Virus record (IMG/VR): IMGVR_UViG_3300048930_000155
Span: 1-64,000 of that record
Source: a virus
Length of the DNA stretch: 64,000 nt
Strand: one strand, 5' to 3'
Shown here: positions 1 to 6,839 of the stretch, piece after piece
Layout: each line of letters opens with the position of its first letter
Position numbering within the stretch: position 1 is the first letter of the stretch
Made by a program: the position numbers and the translations under genes
Notes under the pieces: generated by a model
The model's input: the letters and a program-made list of their open reading frames with translations, nothing else
Databases searched by the model: none
Told to the model about the DNA's origin: nothing

Positions 1-436
1 CGGCTAGGTGCCCTTTACTCGCCGCCCAGCGTAGAGCCTCGTCGCCACGGGCCCTAACGTCAGCGCCCTTTTCGACGAGGAACTGCACTACGGCTAGGTG
101 ACCGTAGCGCGCCGCCTCGCATAGCGCATAGTCGTCCCAGGCCCTAACGTCAGCGCTCTTTTCGATTAGGTACTGCACTACGGCTAGGTGCCCGTTATAC
201 GCCGCCTCGCGTAGCGCCTCGTCGTCTTGGGCCCTAACGTCAGCGCCCTTTTCGATAAGGAGCTGCACTACGTCTAGGTGACCGTTATACGCCGCCCTGC
301 GTAGCGCATAGTCGTTATAGGCCCTAACGTTAGCGCCCTTTTCGATTAGGTACTGCACTACGGCTAGGTGACCGTAGCGACTAAACGTGATTAAGTCGTT
401 GTTAAGGACGGTTTTATAACCTATGATTGTCGCCAT
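1..436 (-). CDS. Ankyrin-repeat protein, 3' end outside window
   Basis: The reading frame starts with ATG at 436 and stays open to the window edge (145 codons visible). After an N-terminal header (MATIIGYKTVLNNDLITFSR) it consists of 33-residue ankyrin units of the form GHLxVVQxLxEKxAxVRA. The start overlaps the stop of the upstream gene (TAATG), so translation is probably coupled. The header differs from the MLTVE type used by three sister copies but joins the same LNNDLITFSR stretch. Ankyrin repeats normally bind proteins; the target is unknown. The protein family is certain, the full length is not. Confidence 0.9.
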   Translation of the reverse strand, partial: MATIIGYKTVLNNDLITFSRYGHLAVVQYLIEKGANVRAYNDYALRRAAYNGHLDVVQLLIEKGADVRAQDDEALREAAYNGHLAVVQYLIEKSADVRAWDDYALCEAARYGHLAVVQFLVEKGADVRARGDEALRWAASKGHLA

Positions 437-660
437 TAGCTTTCCGCTCCTGTAATAATAGTTATCATAAACTTATTATAATTTATGCTAATCTTACCGG
501 CTTGCATCCCTACTATATAGGATGTGTTTTTAAGCTTGTCGATAACCTGAGAGGACTTAAGTGCGGTCTCAATGCGGCCCTCGCCAGCAGAAGTATCGAC
601 TACTCTACCCTGTGAATGTAAAAATGTCCTTAAAAAATATTCAGTATAATCAGCGCTCAT
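436..660 (-). CDS. Hypothetical protein, 74 aa
   Basis: I do not recognise a family. I chose ATG 660 rather than the longer frame from 687: 660 forms an ATGA overlap with the stop of the preceding gene and has AAGGGG six bases upstream. The protein begins MSADYTEYFLRTF, is soluble-looking and ends in a basic and hydroxyl-rich tail. It sits in the leftward operon, directly coupled to the ankyrin gene that follows. Confidence 0.65.
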   Translation of the reverse strand: MSADYTEYFLRTFLHSQGRVVDTSAGEGRIETALKSSQVIDKLKNTSYIVGMQAGKISINYNKFMITIITGAES

Positions 661-884
661 GATAGCCCCTTTTCGGCCACTCGCCAAGCCGTCTCAATCT
701 CGTCATATATCTTCAACCACTCCTCATCGGACGGCCTATGGTCCCTCATACTCGGATTAATCATTAGTACGTAGTTTATTACCTTATCCGCGTTCACTAA
801 TTTCCCCGACCAAAATTGCTCGTCTACGTAAGTAGAGAATTCATTAGTATCCAAATATTGTTGTACGATCTCTAGCAATCTCAT
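657..884 (-). CDS. Hypothetical protein, 75 aa
   Basis: This small soluble protein has no recognised domain. It starts with an ATGA overlap at the stop of the membrane-protein gene at 881 and ends with an ATGA overlap into the next gene, so it is locked into a translationally coupled series. The sequence is rich in acidic and aromatic residues (RPSDEEWLKIYDEIE). Its reality rests on the coupling at both ends. Confidence 0.7.
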   Translation of the reverse strand: MRLLEIVQQYLDTNEFSTYVDEQFWSGKLVNADKVINYVLMINPSMRDHRPSDEEWLKIYDEIETAWRVAEKGLS

Positions 885-1048
885 TTCCTAGTTTCTCCTA
901 AATATTCTATGACAGTTACTACCCCAGCCATTATGAGTACCGCCGGGAGAAGAATGATCGACATGGCTTTTATGAGGAACTCTAAATCCGAAAATACCGC
1001 AAGCATAATAAGCATGATTACGGCCCCTATAACCAGTACTTGTAGCAT
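881..1048 (-). CDS. Small membrane protein, 55 aa, two predicted TM segments
   Basis: The protein starts MLQVLVIGAV and contains two hydrophobic stretches (about residues 3-20 and 28-48) before a charged tail. The open frame extends up to 1072, but I place the start at 1048: AAGAAAGG, formed by the last codons of the upstream ankyrin gene, lies eight bases before it, and it begins just after that gene's stop. Function unknown; a holin-like or superinfection-type membrane peptide is possible but unsupported. Confidence 0.7.
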   Translation of the reverse strand: MLQVLVIGAVIMLIMLAVFSDLEFLIKAMSIILLPAVLIMAGVVTVIEYLGETRK

Positions 1049-1049
1049 A

Positions 1050-1427
1050 TCATTGACCTTTCTTAATAACATTCTTTAAATATTGTACTACGGCTAGGTG
1101 ACCGTAGCGCGCCGCCTCGCGTAGCGCCGCGTCGTCCTGGGCCCTAACGTTAGCGCCCTTTTCGATTAGGTACTGCACTACGGCTAGGTGCCCGTTAATC
1201 GCCGCCCAGCGTAGCGCCTCGTCGTCACGGGCCCTAACGTCAGCGCCCTTTTCGATTAGGTACTGCACTACGGCTAGGTGCCCACTCTCCGCCGCCTCGC
1301 ATAGCGCATAGTCGCCCCAGGCCCTAACGTTAGCGCCCTTTTCGATTAGGTACTGCACTATGGCTAGGTGCCCGAGGCGGCTAAACGTGATTAAGTCGTT
1401 GTTAAGATCGTTTTGAGTATTTTGCAT
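1050..1427 (-). CDS. Ankyrin-repeat protein, 125 aa
   Basis: The header MQNTQNDLNNDLITFSRLG is followed by about three and a half 33-residue ankyrin units and the terminal motif VVQYLKNVIKKGQ. Only a few positions differ between units, chiefly two after VRA, one after the following Asp, those flanking AL, and two after AA. In ankyrin proteins these lie on the beta-turn and first helix that form the binding face. Its final codons (AAGAAAGG) are the ribosome binding site of the membrane-protein gene at 1048. Probably a protein-binding accessory factor. Confidence 0.9.
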   Translation of the reverse strand: MQNTQNDLNNDLITFSRLGHLAIVQYLIEKGANVRAWGDYALCEAAESGHLAVVQYLIEKGADVRARDDEALRWAAINGHLAVVQYLIEKGANVRAQDDAALREAARYGHLAVVQYLKNVIKKGQ

Positions 1428-1568
1428 TTAAATAAACTCCACTATAATACGCCTTTTCTTAAGCGCTCCTTTATACTTACTAATATTCTTAGCGTTTACA
1501 AGGGTTAGCCTTTTATTAATCTTTAATCTGATCCCTGGGCACTCTCTTGGAACTACGTACTTAATCAT
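1428..1568 (-). CDS. Small basic protein, 46 aa
   Basis: ATG 1568 overlaps the TGA of the preceding gene (ATGA) and the TAA stop lies immediately before the ankyrin gene starting at 1427. The product begins MIKYVVPREC, has a Lys/Arg-rich second half (GALKKRR) and a pI that should be strongly basic. A nucleic-acid-binding role is conceivable, but no domain is recognisable. The tight junctions on both sides are the main evidence. Confidence 0.6.
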   Translation of the reverse strand: MIKYVVPRECPGIRLKINKRLTLVNAKNISKYKGALKKRRIIVEFI

Positions 1569-1807
1569 ACCTTAATAGTCTCTAGCTTAATTATAGGTCG
1601 CTCATCTACCGTAAATCCAGTTATCCTAACTACGTGAATGTCTTTTTTAGACAGGAGCACGTTATTGTGCTTAGACTTAGCCAGGCACTGCTCTATTGAT
1701 TCGTAAGCCTGTGTGCTATCCTTCCATGTACCAGGCTTTGACACTAACTGGTACTGCGTGGGAGTAACATACTCTAGCGCAGTTATGTATATATTACGAT
1801 TTTTCAT
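1565..1807 (-). CDS. Hypothetical protein, 80 aa
   Basis: No family is recognised. The start at 1807 lies just after the end of an ankyrin gene, whose last bases supply AAAGG about seven bases upstream. The protein (MKNRNIYITALEYVTPT) has alternating hydrophobic and charged residues suggesting a small alpha/beta fold. It is coupled by ATGA to the 46-aa basic gene downstream. Confidence 0.7.
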   Translation of the reverse strand: MKNRNIYITALEYVTPTQYQLVSKPGTWKDSTQAYESIEQCLAKSKHNNVLLSKKDIHVVRITGFTVDERPIIKLETIKV

Positions 1808-1812
1808 ATATT

Positions 1813-2193
1813 CTAACCTTTCTTAATAACATTCTTTAAATATTGTACTACGGCTAGGTGACCGTTCTCCGCCGCCCAGCGTAGCGCCGCGTCGTTACGG
1901 GCCCGTACGTCGGCTCCCTTTTCGACGAGGTACTGCACTACGTCTAGGTGGCCCTTCTCCGCCGCGTAGCGTAGCGCCGCGTCGTCACGGGCCCTAACGT
2001 TAGCGCCCTTTTCGATTAGGTACTGCACTACGTCTAGGTGCCCATTCTCCGCCGCCTCGCATAGCGCATAGTCGTCCCAGGCCCTAACGTCAGCGCTCTT
2101 TTCGATTAGGTACTGCACTACGGCTAGGTGACCGTAGCGACTAAACGTGATTAAGTCGTTGTTAAGATCGTTTTGACACTCTACTGTTAACAT
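1813..2193 (-). CDS. Ankyrin-repeat protein, 126 aa
   Basis: The header MLTVECQNDLNNDLITFSR is shared exactly with the copy at 59782. About three and a half 33-aa ankyrin units follow, ending VVQYLKNVIKKG. Bases 2098-2194 are identical to 59887-59983, and 1890-1978 are identical to 3704-3792. The gene overlaps the end of the PcfJ-like gene by 32 bases in another frame, and its own last codons are the ribosome binding site for the gene at 1807. This is the clearest example of the cassette architecture. Confidence 0.92.
   Translation of the reverse strand: MLTVECQNDLNNDLITFSRYGHLAVVQYLIEKSADVRAWDDYALCEAAENGHLDVVQYLIEKGANVRARDDAALRYAAEKGHLDVVQYLVEKGADVRARNDAALRWAAENGHLAVVQYLKNVIKKG
1890..1978. 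repeat. 89-base block identical to 3704-3792
   Basis: This is slightly less than one ankyrin unit, read base for base in both places. Flanking bases differ immediately outside the block. Such identity at silent positions indicates recent copying or gene conversion between neighbouring ankyrin genes. Confidence 0.95.
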
Positions 2194-2194
2194 A
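2098..2194. repeat. 97-base block identical to 59887-59983
   Basis: The block covers the whole N-terminal header and most of the first ankyrin unit of the genes at 1813 and 59782. Both copies are in the same orientation relative to their gene, and identity stops one base beyond the start codon. This marks a shared cassette edge. Confidence 0.95.
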
Positions 2195-2857
2195 AAAATA
2201 TTCGCTATCCTTTATCTTTAAAAATTTAGCGCCCGTGAACTCTTTTTTAAGCATAGTACCTACTGTATCGCTCACTTCAATGTAGCCCAGATTCTCCATT
2301 TCAGAGGATCTAACATCTACTTTAAACATTTTCAACACGGCTAATACCTTTTTGATATAATCAGGGTGGATAGAACCATTCCCTTTGCCTTTAATTTGAT
2401 TCATTTGATCTTGTTGAAGTTCAAAAGTGGCATGAGGCATGTTAAGGGGGTCTCGTAAAGAAAGGACCTTAGTATTAGTCCTGTTAGCGTAACTCCCCGC
2501 ACAGTGTCGCATAAGATAGCCTTCTCTTTTAAAGGCATTTTCGCCGACTAACTCTACTAATTTAAATCCGTCGCTAAATCTCTTAAGTACTTTAATGTCG
2601 GCCTCAGATTCTTGGATATGCTCGCCCTTTTTTATGAGGGTCTTATTCCACTTGTCCGTTGCAGCTTTAGCCTGCGCGTAGCTCATTTTCTTAAGTCTAG
2701 TAGGCGCTTTGTCTGACGCTAAAAAGTCCAGAATGTGCTCTATTTCGACCTGATTCTCGGTGCCCTTTTTGATAGTGGCGGCCAGCACAGTCCTAATCCA
2801 ATTCTGAACTTCGGCGCTAGGGTTATTATAGGTCAAGTATTTAGTTAACTGTTGCAT
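2162..2857 (-). CDS. PcfJ-like protein
   Basis: The 231-residue protein carries the signature of the PcfJ family: YLMRHCAGSY near residues 117-126, followed by ATFEL (about 147-151) and QIKGKGNG (about 158-165). PcfJ proteins are known from conjugative plasmids and phages, and their biochemical role is unclear; the conserved His-Cys pair suggests a catalytic or metal site. The last ten residues (VNSRVSKRS) are read from the start of the adjoining ankyrin gene in another frame, so the original C-terminus may have been replaced when that cassette arrived. Confidence 0.6.
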   Translation of the reverse strand: MQQLTKYLTYNNPSAEVQNWIRTVLAATIKKGTENQVEIEHILDFLASDKAPTRLKKMSYAQAKAATDKWNKTLIKKGEHIQESEADIKVLKRFSDGFKLVELVGENAFKREGYLMRHCAGSYANRTNTKVLSLRDPLNMPHATFELQQDQMNQIKGKGNGSIHPDYIKKVLAVLKMFKVDVRSSEMENLGYIEVSDTVGTMLKKEFTGAKFLKIKDSEYFYVNSRVSKRS

Positions 2858-2870
2858 TTTATATTCTCCT

Positions 2871-3134
2871 TTAAATAAGAATGTTTTTATTTAGCACATG
2901 CTGCGGGATATACCACAGAATCTGCTCTTCTGAGAGAAGCACTTTACGTGTAGAAAGGCCAGAGTATGATCTAAGCTCTACTTTACCGCCTAATATTTCT
3001 AGTTCGGGGGGATCGCCGGGCAAGTAATTACCGTTGTATACAAGATCAGGTTTACCTCCATAGAATCTAAAGTCTACTTCGAACTCTCTACCGTTATATA
3101 AAAAGCTAGAAGTCATTACACCGGAACGCATCAT
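2871..3134 (-). CDS. Hypothetical protein, 87 aa
   Basis: No family is recognised. AAGGAGG lies so close to ATG 3134 that the second ATG (3131) may be used instead. The body (FLYNGREFEVDFRFYGG) looks like a small beta-rich fold ending in a hydrophobic helix (ILWYIPQHVL). It lies between the wHTH-like gene and the PcfJ-like gene in the leftward operon. Confidence 0.65.
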   Translation of the reverse strand: MMRSGVMTSSFLYNGREFEVDFRFYGGKPDLVYNGNYLPGDPPELEILGGKVELRSYSGLSTRKVLLSEEQILWYIPQHVLNKNILI

Positions 3135-3355
3135 GCCTCCTTATTTAAATTTATAGACTTAACCCAAGTTACCGGATCTGTCTTGATAGACACTACGCCA
3201 GTATCTGCTAGATTTTGTAAAAAGTCCACTATTTTTTGTCTAATTTTATGCGTACCTAGTCGTCGTTCTAGTTTAGAGACTAGTTCTACATATAGCGTGC
3301 GTCCTCCTAGTTGAGTTAATATGTCTATAATCATAGATTTAGTTAGCACTTGCAT
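3131..3355 (-). CDS. Small protein, possible winged-helix fold, 74 aa
   Basis: I place the start at ATG 3355 (MQVLTKSMIIDILTQLGGR) because AAGGAG, inside the last codons of the ankyrin gene, stands eight bases upstream; the longer frame from 3376 has no such site. Helices alternating with a short terminal beta hairpin (TGVVSIKTDPVTWVKSINL) suggest a winged helix-turn-helix, possibly a regulator. That reading is a guess from pattern only. Confidence 0.65.
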   Translation of the reverse strand: MQVLTKSMIIDILTQLGGRTLYVELVSKLERRLGTHKIRQKIVDFLQNLADTGVVSIKTDPVTWVKSINLNKEA

Positions 3356-3917
3356 TTTTAGACTCCTTAATAACATTCTCTAAATATTGTACTACGGCGA
3401 GGTGACCGTTACCCGCCGCCCAGCGTAGCGCCTCGTCGTCCCAGGCCCTAACGTCGGCGCCCTTTTCGATGAGGTACTGCACTACGGCTAGGTGCCCGTT
3501 ATTCGCCGCCCAGCTTAGCGCCTCGTCGTTACGGGCCCGTACGTCGGCTCCCTTTTCGACGAGGTACTGCACTACGTCTAGGTGCCCGTTATTCGCCGCC
3601 CAGCGTAGCGCCGCGTCGTTACGGGCCCGTACGTCGGCTCCCTTTTCGACGAGGTACTGCACTACGTCTAGGTGGCCCTTCTCCGCCGCGTAGCGTAGCG
3701 CCTCGTCGTTACGGGCCCGTACGTCGGCTCCCTTTTCGACGAGGTACTGCACTACGTCTAGGTGGCCCTTCTCCGCCGCGTAGCGTAGCGCCAAGTCGTC
3801 ACGGGCCCTAACGTCAGCGCCCTTTTCGATGAGGTACTGCACTACGGCTAGGTGCCCGAGGCGGCTAAAGGTAACCAAGTCGCGGTTTAGATCATCTAGT
3901 AATTCTACTGTTAACAT
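3339..3917 (-). CDS. Ankyrin-repeat protein, 192 aa
   Basis: This is one of the two longest complete ankyrin genes here: header MLTVELLDDLNRDLVTFSR, about five 33-aa units, and the terminal VVQYLENVIKES. Internal units are nearly identical to each other and to the gene at 1813. The header is more diverged than in the other copies. The stop of the upstream gene lies inside the first codons of this one, and its own end contains AAGGAG for the gene at 3355. Confidence 0.92.
   Translation of the reverse strand: MLTVELLDDLNRDLVTFSRLGHLAVVQYLIEKGADVRARDDLALRYAAEKGHLDVVQYLVEKGADVRARNDEALRYAAEKGHLDVVQYLVEKGADVRARNDAALRWAANNGHLDVVQYLVEKGADVRARNDEALSWAANNGHLAVVQYLIEKGADVRAWDDEALRWAAGNGHLAVVQYLENVIKESKNASAN
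3704..3792. repeat. 89-base block identical to 1890-1978
   Basis: Partner of the block at 1890-1978; slightly less than one ankyrin unit in length, with no mismatch. Confidence 0.95.
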
Positions 3918-4135
3918 ATATGCGCGCTCTCTGATTTAATTTCTATAACCCTTAGGGATAGGCGTACTAAGTTATAAGGTCGCCTAAGTTTAGCAGATAG
4001 GTAGTCAGTTAGTACGTCCTCCGCGGCTAGGGCCGCCATAAGTCTCGGGTCTTCGAAATAATCGTCGCTCTTCAGGGATACCGGCACACTATATAACTTA
4101 CCTGCATATTCTATACCCACTAAATAATCTAACAT
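3911..4135 (-). CDS. Hypothetical protein, 74 aa
   Basis: ATG 4135 is preceded by AAGGGG at about five bases. The protein (MLDYLVGIEYAGKLYSVPV) is a small alpha/beta sequence with an amphipathic middle helix. Its last codons and stop are read from the first bases of the ankyrin gene at 3917, so its C-terminus may also have been reset by cassette insertion. No function assigned. Confidence 0.65.
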   Translation of the reverse strand: MLDYLVGIEYAGKLYSVPVSLKSDDYFEDPRLMAALAAEDVLTDYLSAKLRRPYNLVRLSLRVIEIKSESAHIC

Positions 4136-4144
4136 GTCCGCCCC

Positions 4145-4621
4145 TTACTCTAGCTCACAGCTAGTCGTTGTTTTAAAGTTACACCCTCTACCATCGGTAG
4201 TAACATAGTTAGTGTTGTCTAGCAGCATAACCAATCTAATTAGACTAGCGTTACCTGGCGAAAAGACCGCATATAATTTCTCATTCACACAGAATAGAAC
4301 CTCTGGATGAGTTGCTGTATTCGCCGTATCTAGACACGGGACCACTGCACTCATGCTAGTATTTTGTCCCGGGTCTCCTTGAGGCCCAGTCTCGCCCTGT
4401 GGCCCAGTTTCTCCTTGAGGACCACCTAAACCCGGCGCCCCTTGCTCCCCATCTTCACCATGTTCAATTAAGTTATCAGGATGGCCCGGGCACCTTATGA
4501 TCACTCCTCGTGAATCTGGTATAGACCGGCATCCTACGGGCTCTGGTGCGCTCACTGATAGTGGATATTCGGTACCGCATCCAGCCAGTGCAGCTAAAAC
4601 AAAAACTCTATTTAGTCCCAT
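4145..4621 (-). CDS. Collagen-like lipoprotein, 158 aa
   Basis: A short hydrophobic signal ends in LAALAGC, a lipobox with Cys at residue 15, so the mature protein should be lipid-anchored. Residues about 56-85 form Gly-X-Y triplets (GEDGEQGAPG, then GPQGETGPQGET), a collagen-like stretch, followed by a cysteine-containing C-terminal domain with four Cys that could pair in the periplasm or outside the cell. It starts after AAGGAG. Phage collagen-like repeats usually occur in virion fibres; a separate lipoprotein suggests modification of the infected cell's envelope. Confidence 0.75.
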   Translation of the reverse strand: MGLNRVFVLAALAGCGTEYPLSVSAPEPVGCRSIPDSRGVIIRCPGHPDNLIEHGEDGEQGAPGLGGPQGETGPQGETGPQGDPGQNTSMSAVVPCLDTANTATHPEVLFCVNEKLYAVFSPGNASLIRLVMLLDNTNYVTTDGRGCNFKTTTSCELE

Positions 4622-4799
4622 AAGTCTCCTTAATTATTTTATATAAGTCTTCTAATGTAGGCGCGCTAGTTACATGCCTAAGCTCCGCGCCTGTTTTAGT
4701 GTCCTTTAGGTACAGCGCCCACCCCCAGTCTAGATGCCGTATAGCTAAACTATGTCTATCTAGTATCCTCTGGATAGTGCTAAATGACTCTATGTCCAT
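4608..4799 (-). CDS. Hypothetical protein, 63 aa
   Basis: The start at 4799 follows GGAGAGGG and the gene overlaps the lipoprotein start by 14 bases. The sequence (MDIESFSTIQRIL) predicts helix-strand-strand-helix (WALYLKDTKTGAELRH), a compact small fold. No family is recognised. Confidence 0.65.
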   Translation of the reverse strand: MDIESFSTIQRILDRHSLAIRHLDWGWALYLKDTKTGAELRHVTSAPTLEDLYKIIKETYGTK

Positions 4800-4801
4800 T
4801 T

Positions 4802-5407
4802 TTAAACACCCTCTCCAGCAGCGTCGGCTATGCTGGCAACAAAGCTGTCTGTCTTTAAAAGCTTATCTAACTGCGTTACTAACTCGAATATAGAGCTAAA
4901 TTCAATGTCTATACTCTTTAAATCGTCGTATTTACGGTGATATGGTGCATCCTTGACGCTAACCGTTAGCCGTATATTAAGTTCATTAGGTCCTGTCAAC
5001 ATAAGATCGGCCCCTATTAATGTCGTAGACTCTGAATCCTCTGCTCTATAATTATCAAAATCGTCTAACTGATCATCCGTCAATTCAGCATCTGCTGGTA
5101 TTTTACGCGCCTCCTTAAAGGCCTCTAAGTTGTATTTATAAAACTCATCTAGGGTCTTGTGTGCGTTTTCGAAGATACCTGACAGAGCGTACTCTGCGTG
5201 TCTGTTGTCTAGATAAGATATAGCCTCTAATCCGCCCTTGTTGTGACTATAAGGCATGAACCCGTCTCTGGATCTGCACTCTAATCGGTCTATTCTGTCG
5301 CGGCTAAAGCCTAGACCCTCTATTAAAAAGTCTCTCAACATTTGCTCTAAGCTATCGGCCTCGCTCGTACTCAACTCAGGCATATCCTCTATTTTAAATG
5401 CGTGCAT
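4802..5407 (-). CDS. Hypothetical acidic protein, 201 aa
   Basis: This is the first gene of the leftmost operon. ATG 5407 follows AAAGG at a normal distance. The protein is acidic, with an N-terminal helix (LEQMLRDFLIEGLGF) and a C-terminal part rich in beta strands (GADLMLTGPNELNIRLTVSV). There are no signal peptide, membrane segments or catalytic motifs that I recognise. Confidence 0.7.
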   Translation of the reverse strand: MHAFKIEDMPELSTSEADSLEQMLRDFLIEGLGFSRDRIDRLECRSRDGFMPYSHNKGGLEAISYLDNRHAEYALSGIFENAHKTLDEFYKYNLEAFKEARKIPADAELTDDQLDDFDNYRAEDSESTTLIGADLMLTGPNELNIRLTVSVKDAPYHRKYDDLKSIDIEFSSIFELVTQLDKLLKTDSFVASIADAAGEGV

Positions 5408-5953
5408 ACTGGCTTATCCTTTCTTTTGCTTGTTATGTTAGCCACTATATAGCACTATGCTGCTATAGTGTATTAAGTTTATATTAAATCTGCGTTAGGT
5501 CTATTTAAAGCTTTCTGCTTAACTATCAGTTACTTAAGTCTAGGCTAAACTCGCCACTTAAGCTCGTTTTGAATTTAGGGCCTCGACTGCGTAACCTTAA
5601 GCCTAAATTAAGTCTATTCAGCTCTAACTAAAATCAGCTACTTAGCAGAACGGGCCACTAATACGTCTATATAGAATAGATAATCATTATCCATAACATG
5701 TACACATATAAATAGACTGTGTGTAAAGGCTATAGTGAAGACTTAATCATTAGTATAGGGTGTTCTATAGGACATATAGCAAAGTACCGACTATAGGGCG
5801 TATAGAGCGTCTAATAGAGTCTTAAGTCTAGGTGAGTACAGGTGTACTATTCGTTAATCTATTCAAAGCTTTGGATTGAGAGTGAGCGATGAGGTGGAGG
5901 AGTGATGGTTATAGTCACACTCACACCCTCTTCTCCCCCATAAACTCAACTAC
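5408..5953. other. Gene-free region upstream of the left operon
   Basis: No credible gene is seen. The stretch is rich in CTAG and CTATAG. It contains an imperfect inverted repeat at 5443-5470 (CACTATA facing TATAGTG) about 40 bases before the left operon, and the words AAGTCTAGG and TCAACTACTTAG that recur near 7190, 7371 and 7640. A regulatory or replication role is plausible but unproven. Confidence 0.5.
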
Positions 5954-6142
5954 TTAGCCCTGTCTCAATTCCCAAAGCCTATCCCACAATGCCCGCCTAT
6001 AAGCACTGGCCACTTCTATCCACTCCCCTAGAGCCGCCCGCTCTATCCCCTCAGCCCCTCTATAGGCTATAGTCATCGCATTCAGCTCTAATTGAAGCTC
6101 TACCAGCTCCCCCTGTACTGTACTCATGTCTAAACTATCCAT
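5954..6142 (-). CDS. Hypothetical small helical protein, 62 aa
   Basis: The gene starts at 6142 with GGGGG seven bases upstream. The product is almost entirely helical, with leucine and glutamate spacing typical of a short coiled coil (QGELVELQLELNAM) and a second amphipathic helix. It stands alone between gene-free stretches. Function unknown. Confidence 0.6.
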   Translation of the reverse strand: MDSLDMSTVQGELVELQLELNAMTIAYRGAEGIERAALGEWIEVASAYRRALWDRLWELRQG

Positions 6143-6370
6143 AAATCCCCCTTAGTATTGTCTTTCTAGCATTTAGGCCGTGTCTTACGGCTTAAGTATC
6201 AGTTTTAAATCAGTGATATATCGGTGTAAAAATAACACACTATAGACCTATCATTGCCTATAGGATATACTCTAAACTGGGGTAGAGTGTAGCCCGCCCT
6301 TAATAGCCCGCCTGCCCCCTCTACGCGATATCAACTAGTTACGCAATCACTATACGCGACGCCCGACTAG

Positions 6371-6583
6371 TTACTCTTTGGCGTAGTACTCGCCGTCAGG
6401 TCCTTGCTCTAGTTCTCCGCCTTGTGCCAAAGCATCGGCGTAGTCAGCCGCCCCTACCCTAAAGGCTATGGGGTCCACTACTTTGAGCGCATCCCCTTGC
6501 AAGTACTCATACCCGCCTATTTTGACCGGCGGCAGTTCATTTAAGAAACCCCTGTATAATTCGAATTCGTTAACTCTAGTCAT
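6371..6583 (-). CDS. Hypothetical protein, 70 aa
   Basis: ATG 6583 follows AGGGGG. The protein begins MTRVNEFELYRGFLNELPP and ends EQGPDGEYYAKE; it has no recognised domain. It lies in the gene-poor 5.4-7.9 kb region with noncoding spacers on both sides. Confidence 0.6.
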   Translation of the reverse strand: MTRVNEFELYRGFLNELPPVKIGGYEYLQGDALKVVDPIAFRVGAADYADALAQGGELEQGPDGEYYAKE

Positions 6584-6668
6584 TTTAAAACCCCCTATCC
6601 TTAATAGTAATATAGTACTGATTCAGGTCAGGCCTGAAACTCCATGATTAGTCTCATACGTTGCCCCC

Positions 6669-6770
6669 TTACTGTACCGCCACAAAGGCGGCTAATTGAA
6701 TGATTGCGTGTCCGACTGCCCCAAAGGCTAAACTCAGTAGCGCTATTGCAATGATTCCGTTGAATGTCAT
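6669..6770 (-). CDS. Small hydrophobic peptide, 33 aa
   Basis: ATG 6770 has a strong AAGGAG eight bases upstream, and the frame ends at TAA 6669. Apart from its first five residues the peptide is one hydrophobic helix (GIIAIALLSLAFGAVG onward), so it should insert in the membrane. The good ribosome binding site argues for a real gene despite the length. Confidence 0.6.
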   Translation of the reverse strand: MTFNGIIAIALLSLAFGAVGHAIIQLAAFVAVQ

Positions 6771-6797
6771 TTTATTTACTCCTTATAATCTTATAAT

Positions 6798-6818
6798 GCC
6801 CGATTTTTTAGGCCGGGC
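6798..6818 (-). terminator. Possible stem-loop between two small genes
   Basis: GCCCG pairs with CGGGC around an 11-base loop between the genes at 6840 and 6770. No clear T-tract follows on the minus strand, so it may be an attenuator or processing site rather than a terminator. Confidence 0.3.
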
Positions 6819-6839
6819 TAATTAATTTTACGTTAAGAT

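Noticed and set aside
3469-3693. Open frame antisense to the ankyrin gene at 3339 (and similar ones antisense to the other copies)
   Set aside because: The periodic 99-base unit keeps the opposite frame open by chance. There are no start signals and the amino-acid composition is abnormal.
5448-5475. Resemblance to a T7 promoter (TAATACACTATAG on the minus strand)
   Set aside because: The central GACTC is missing and the match falls in a local palindrome of CACTATA words; it is not repeated before other genes.
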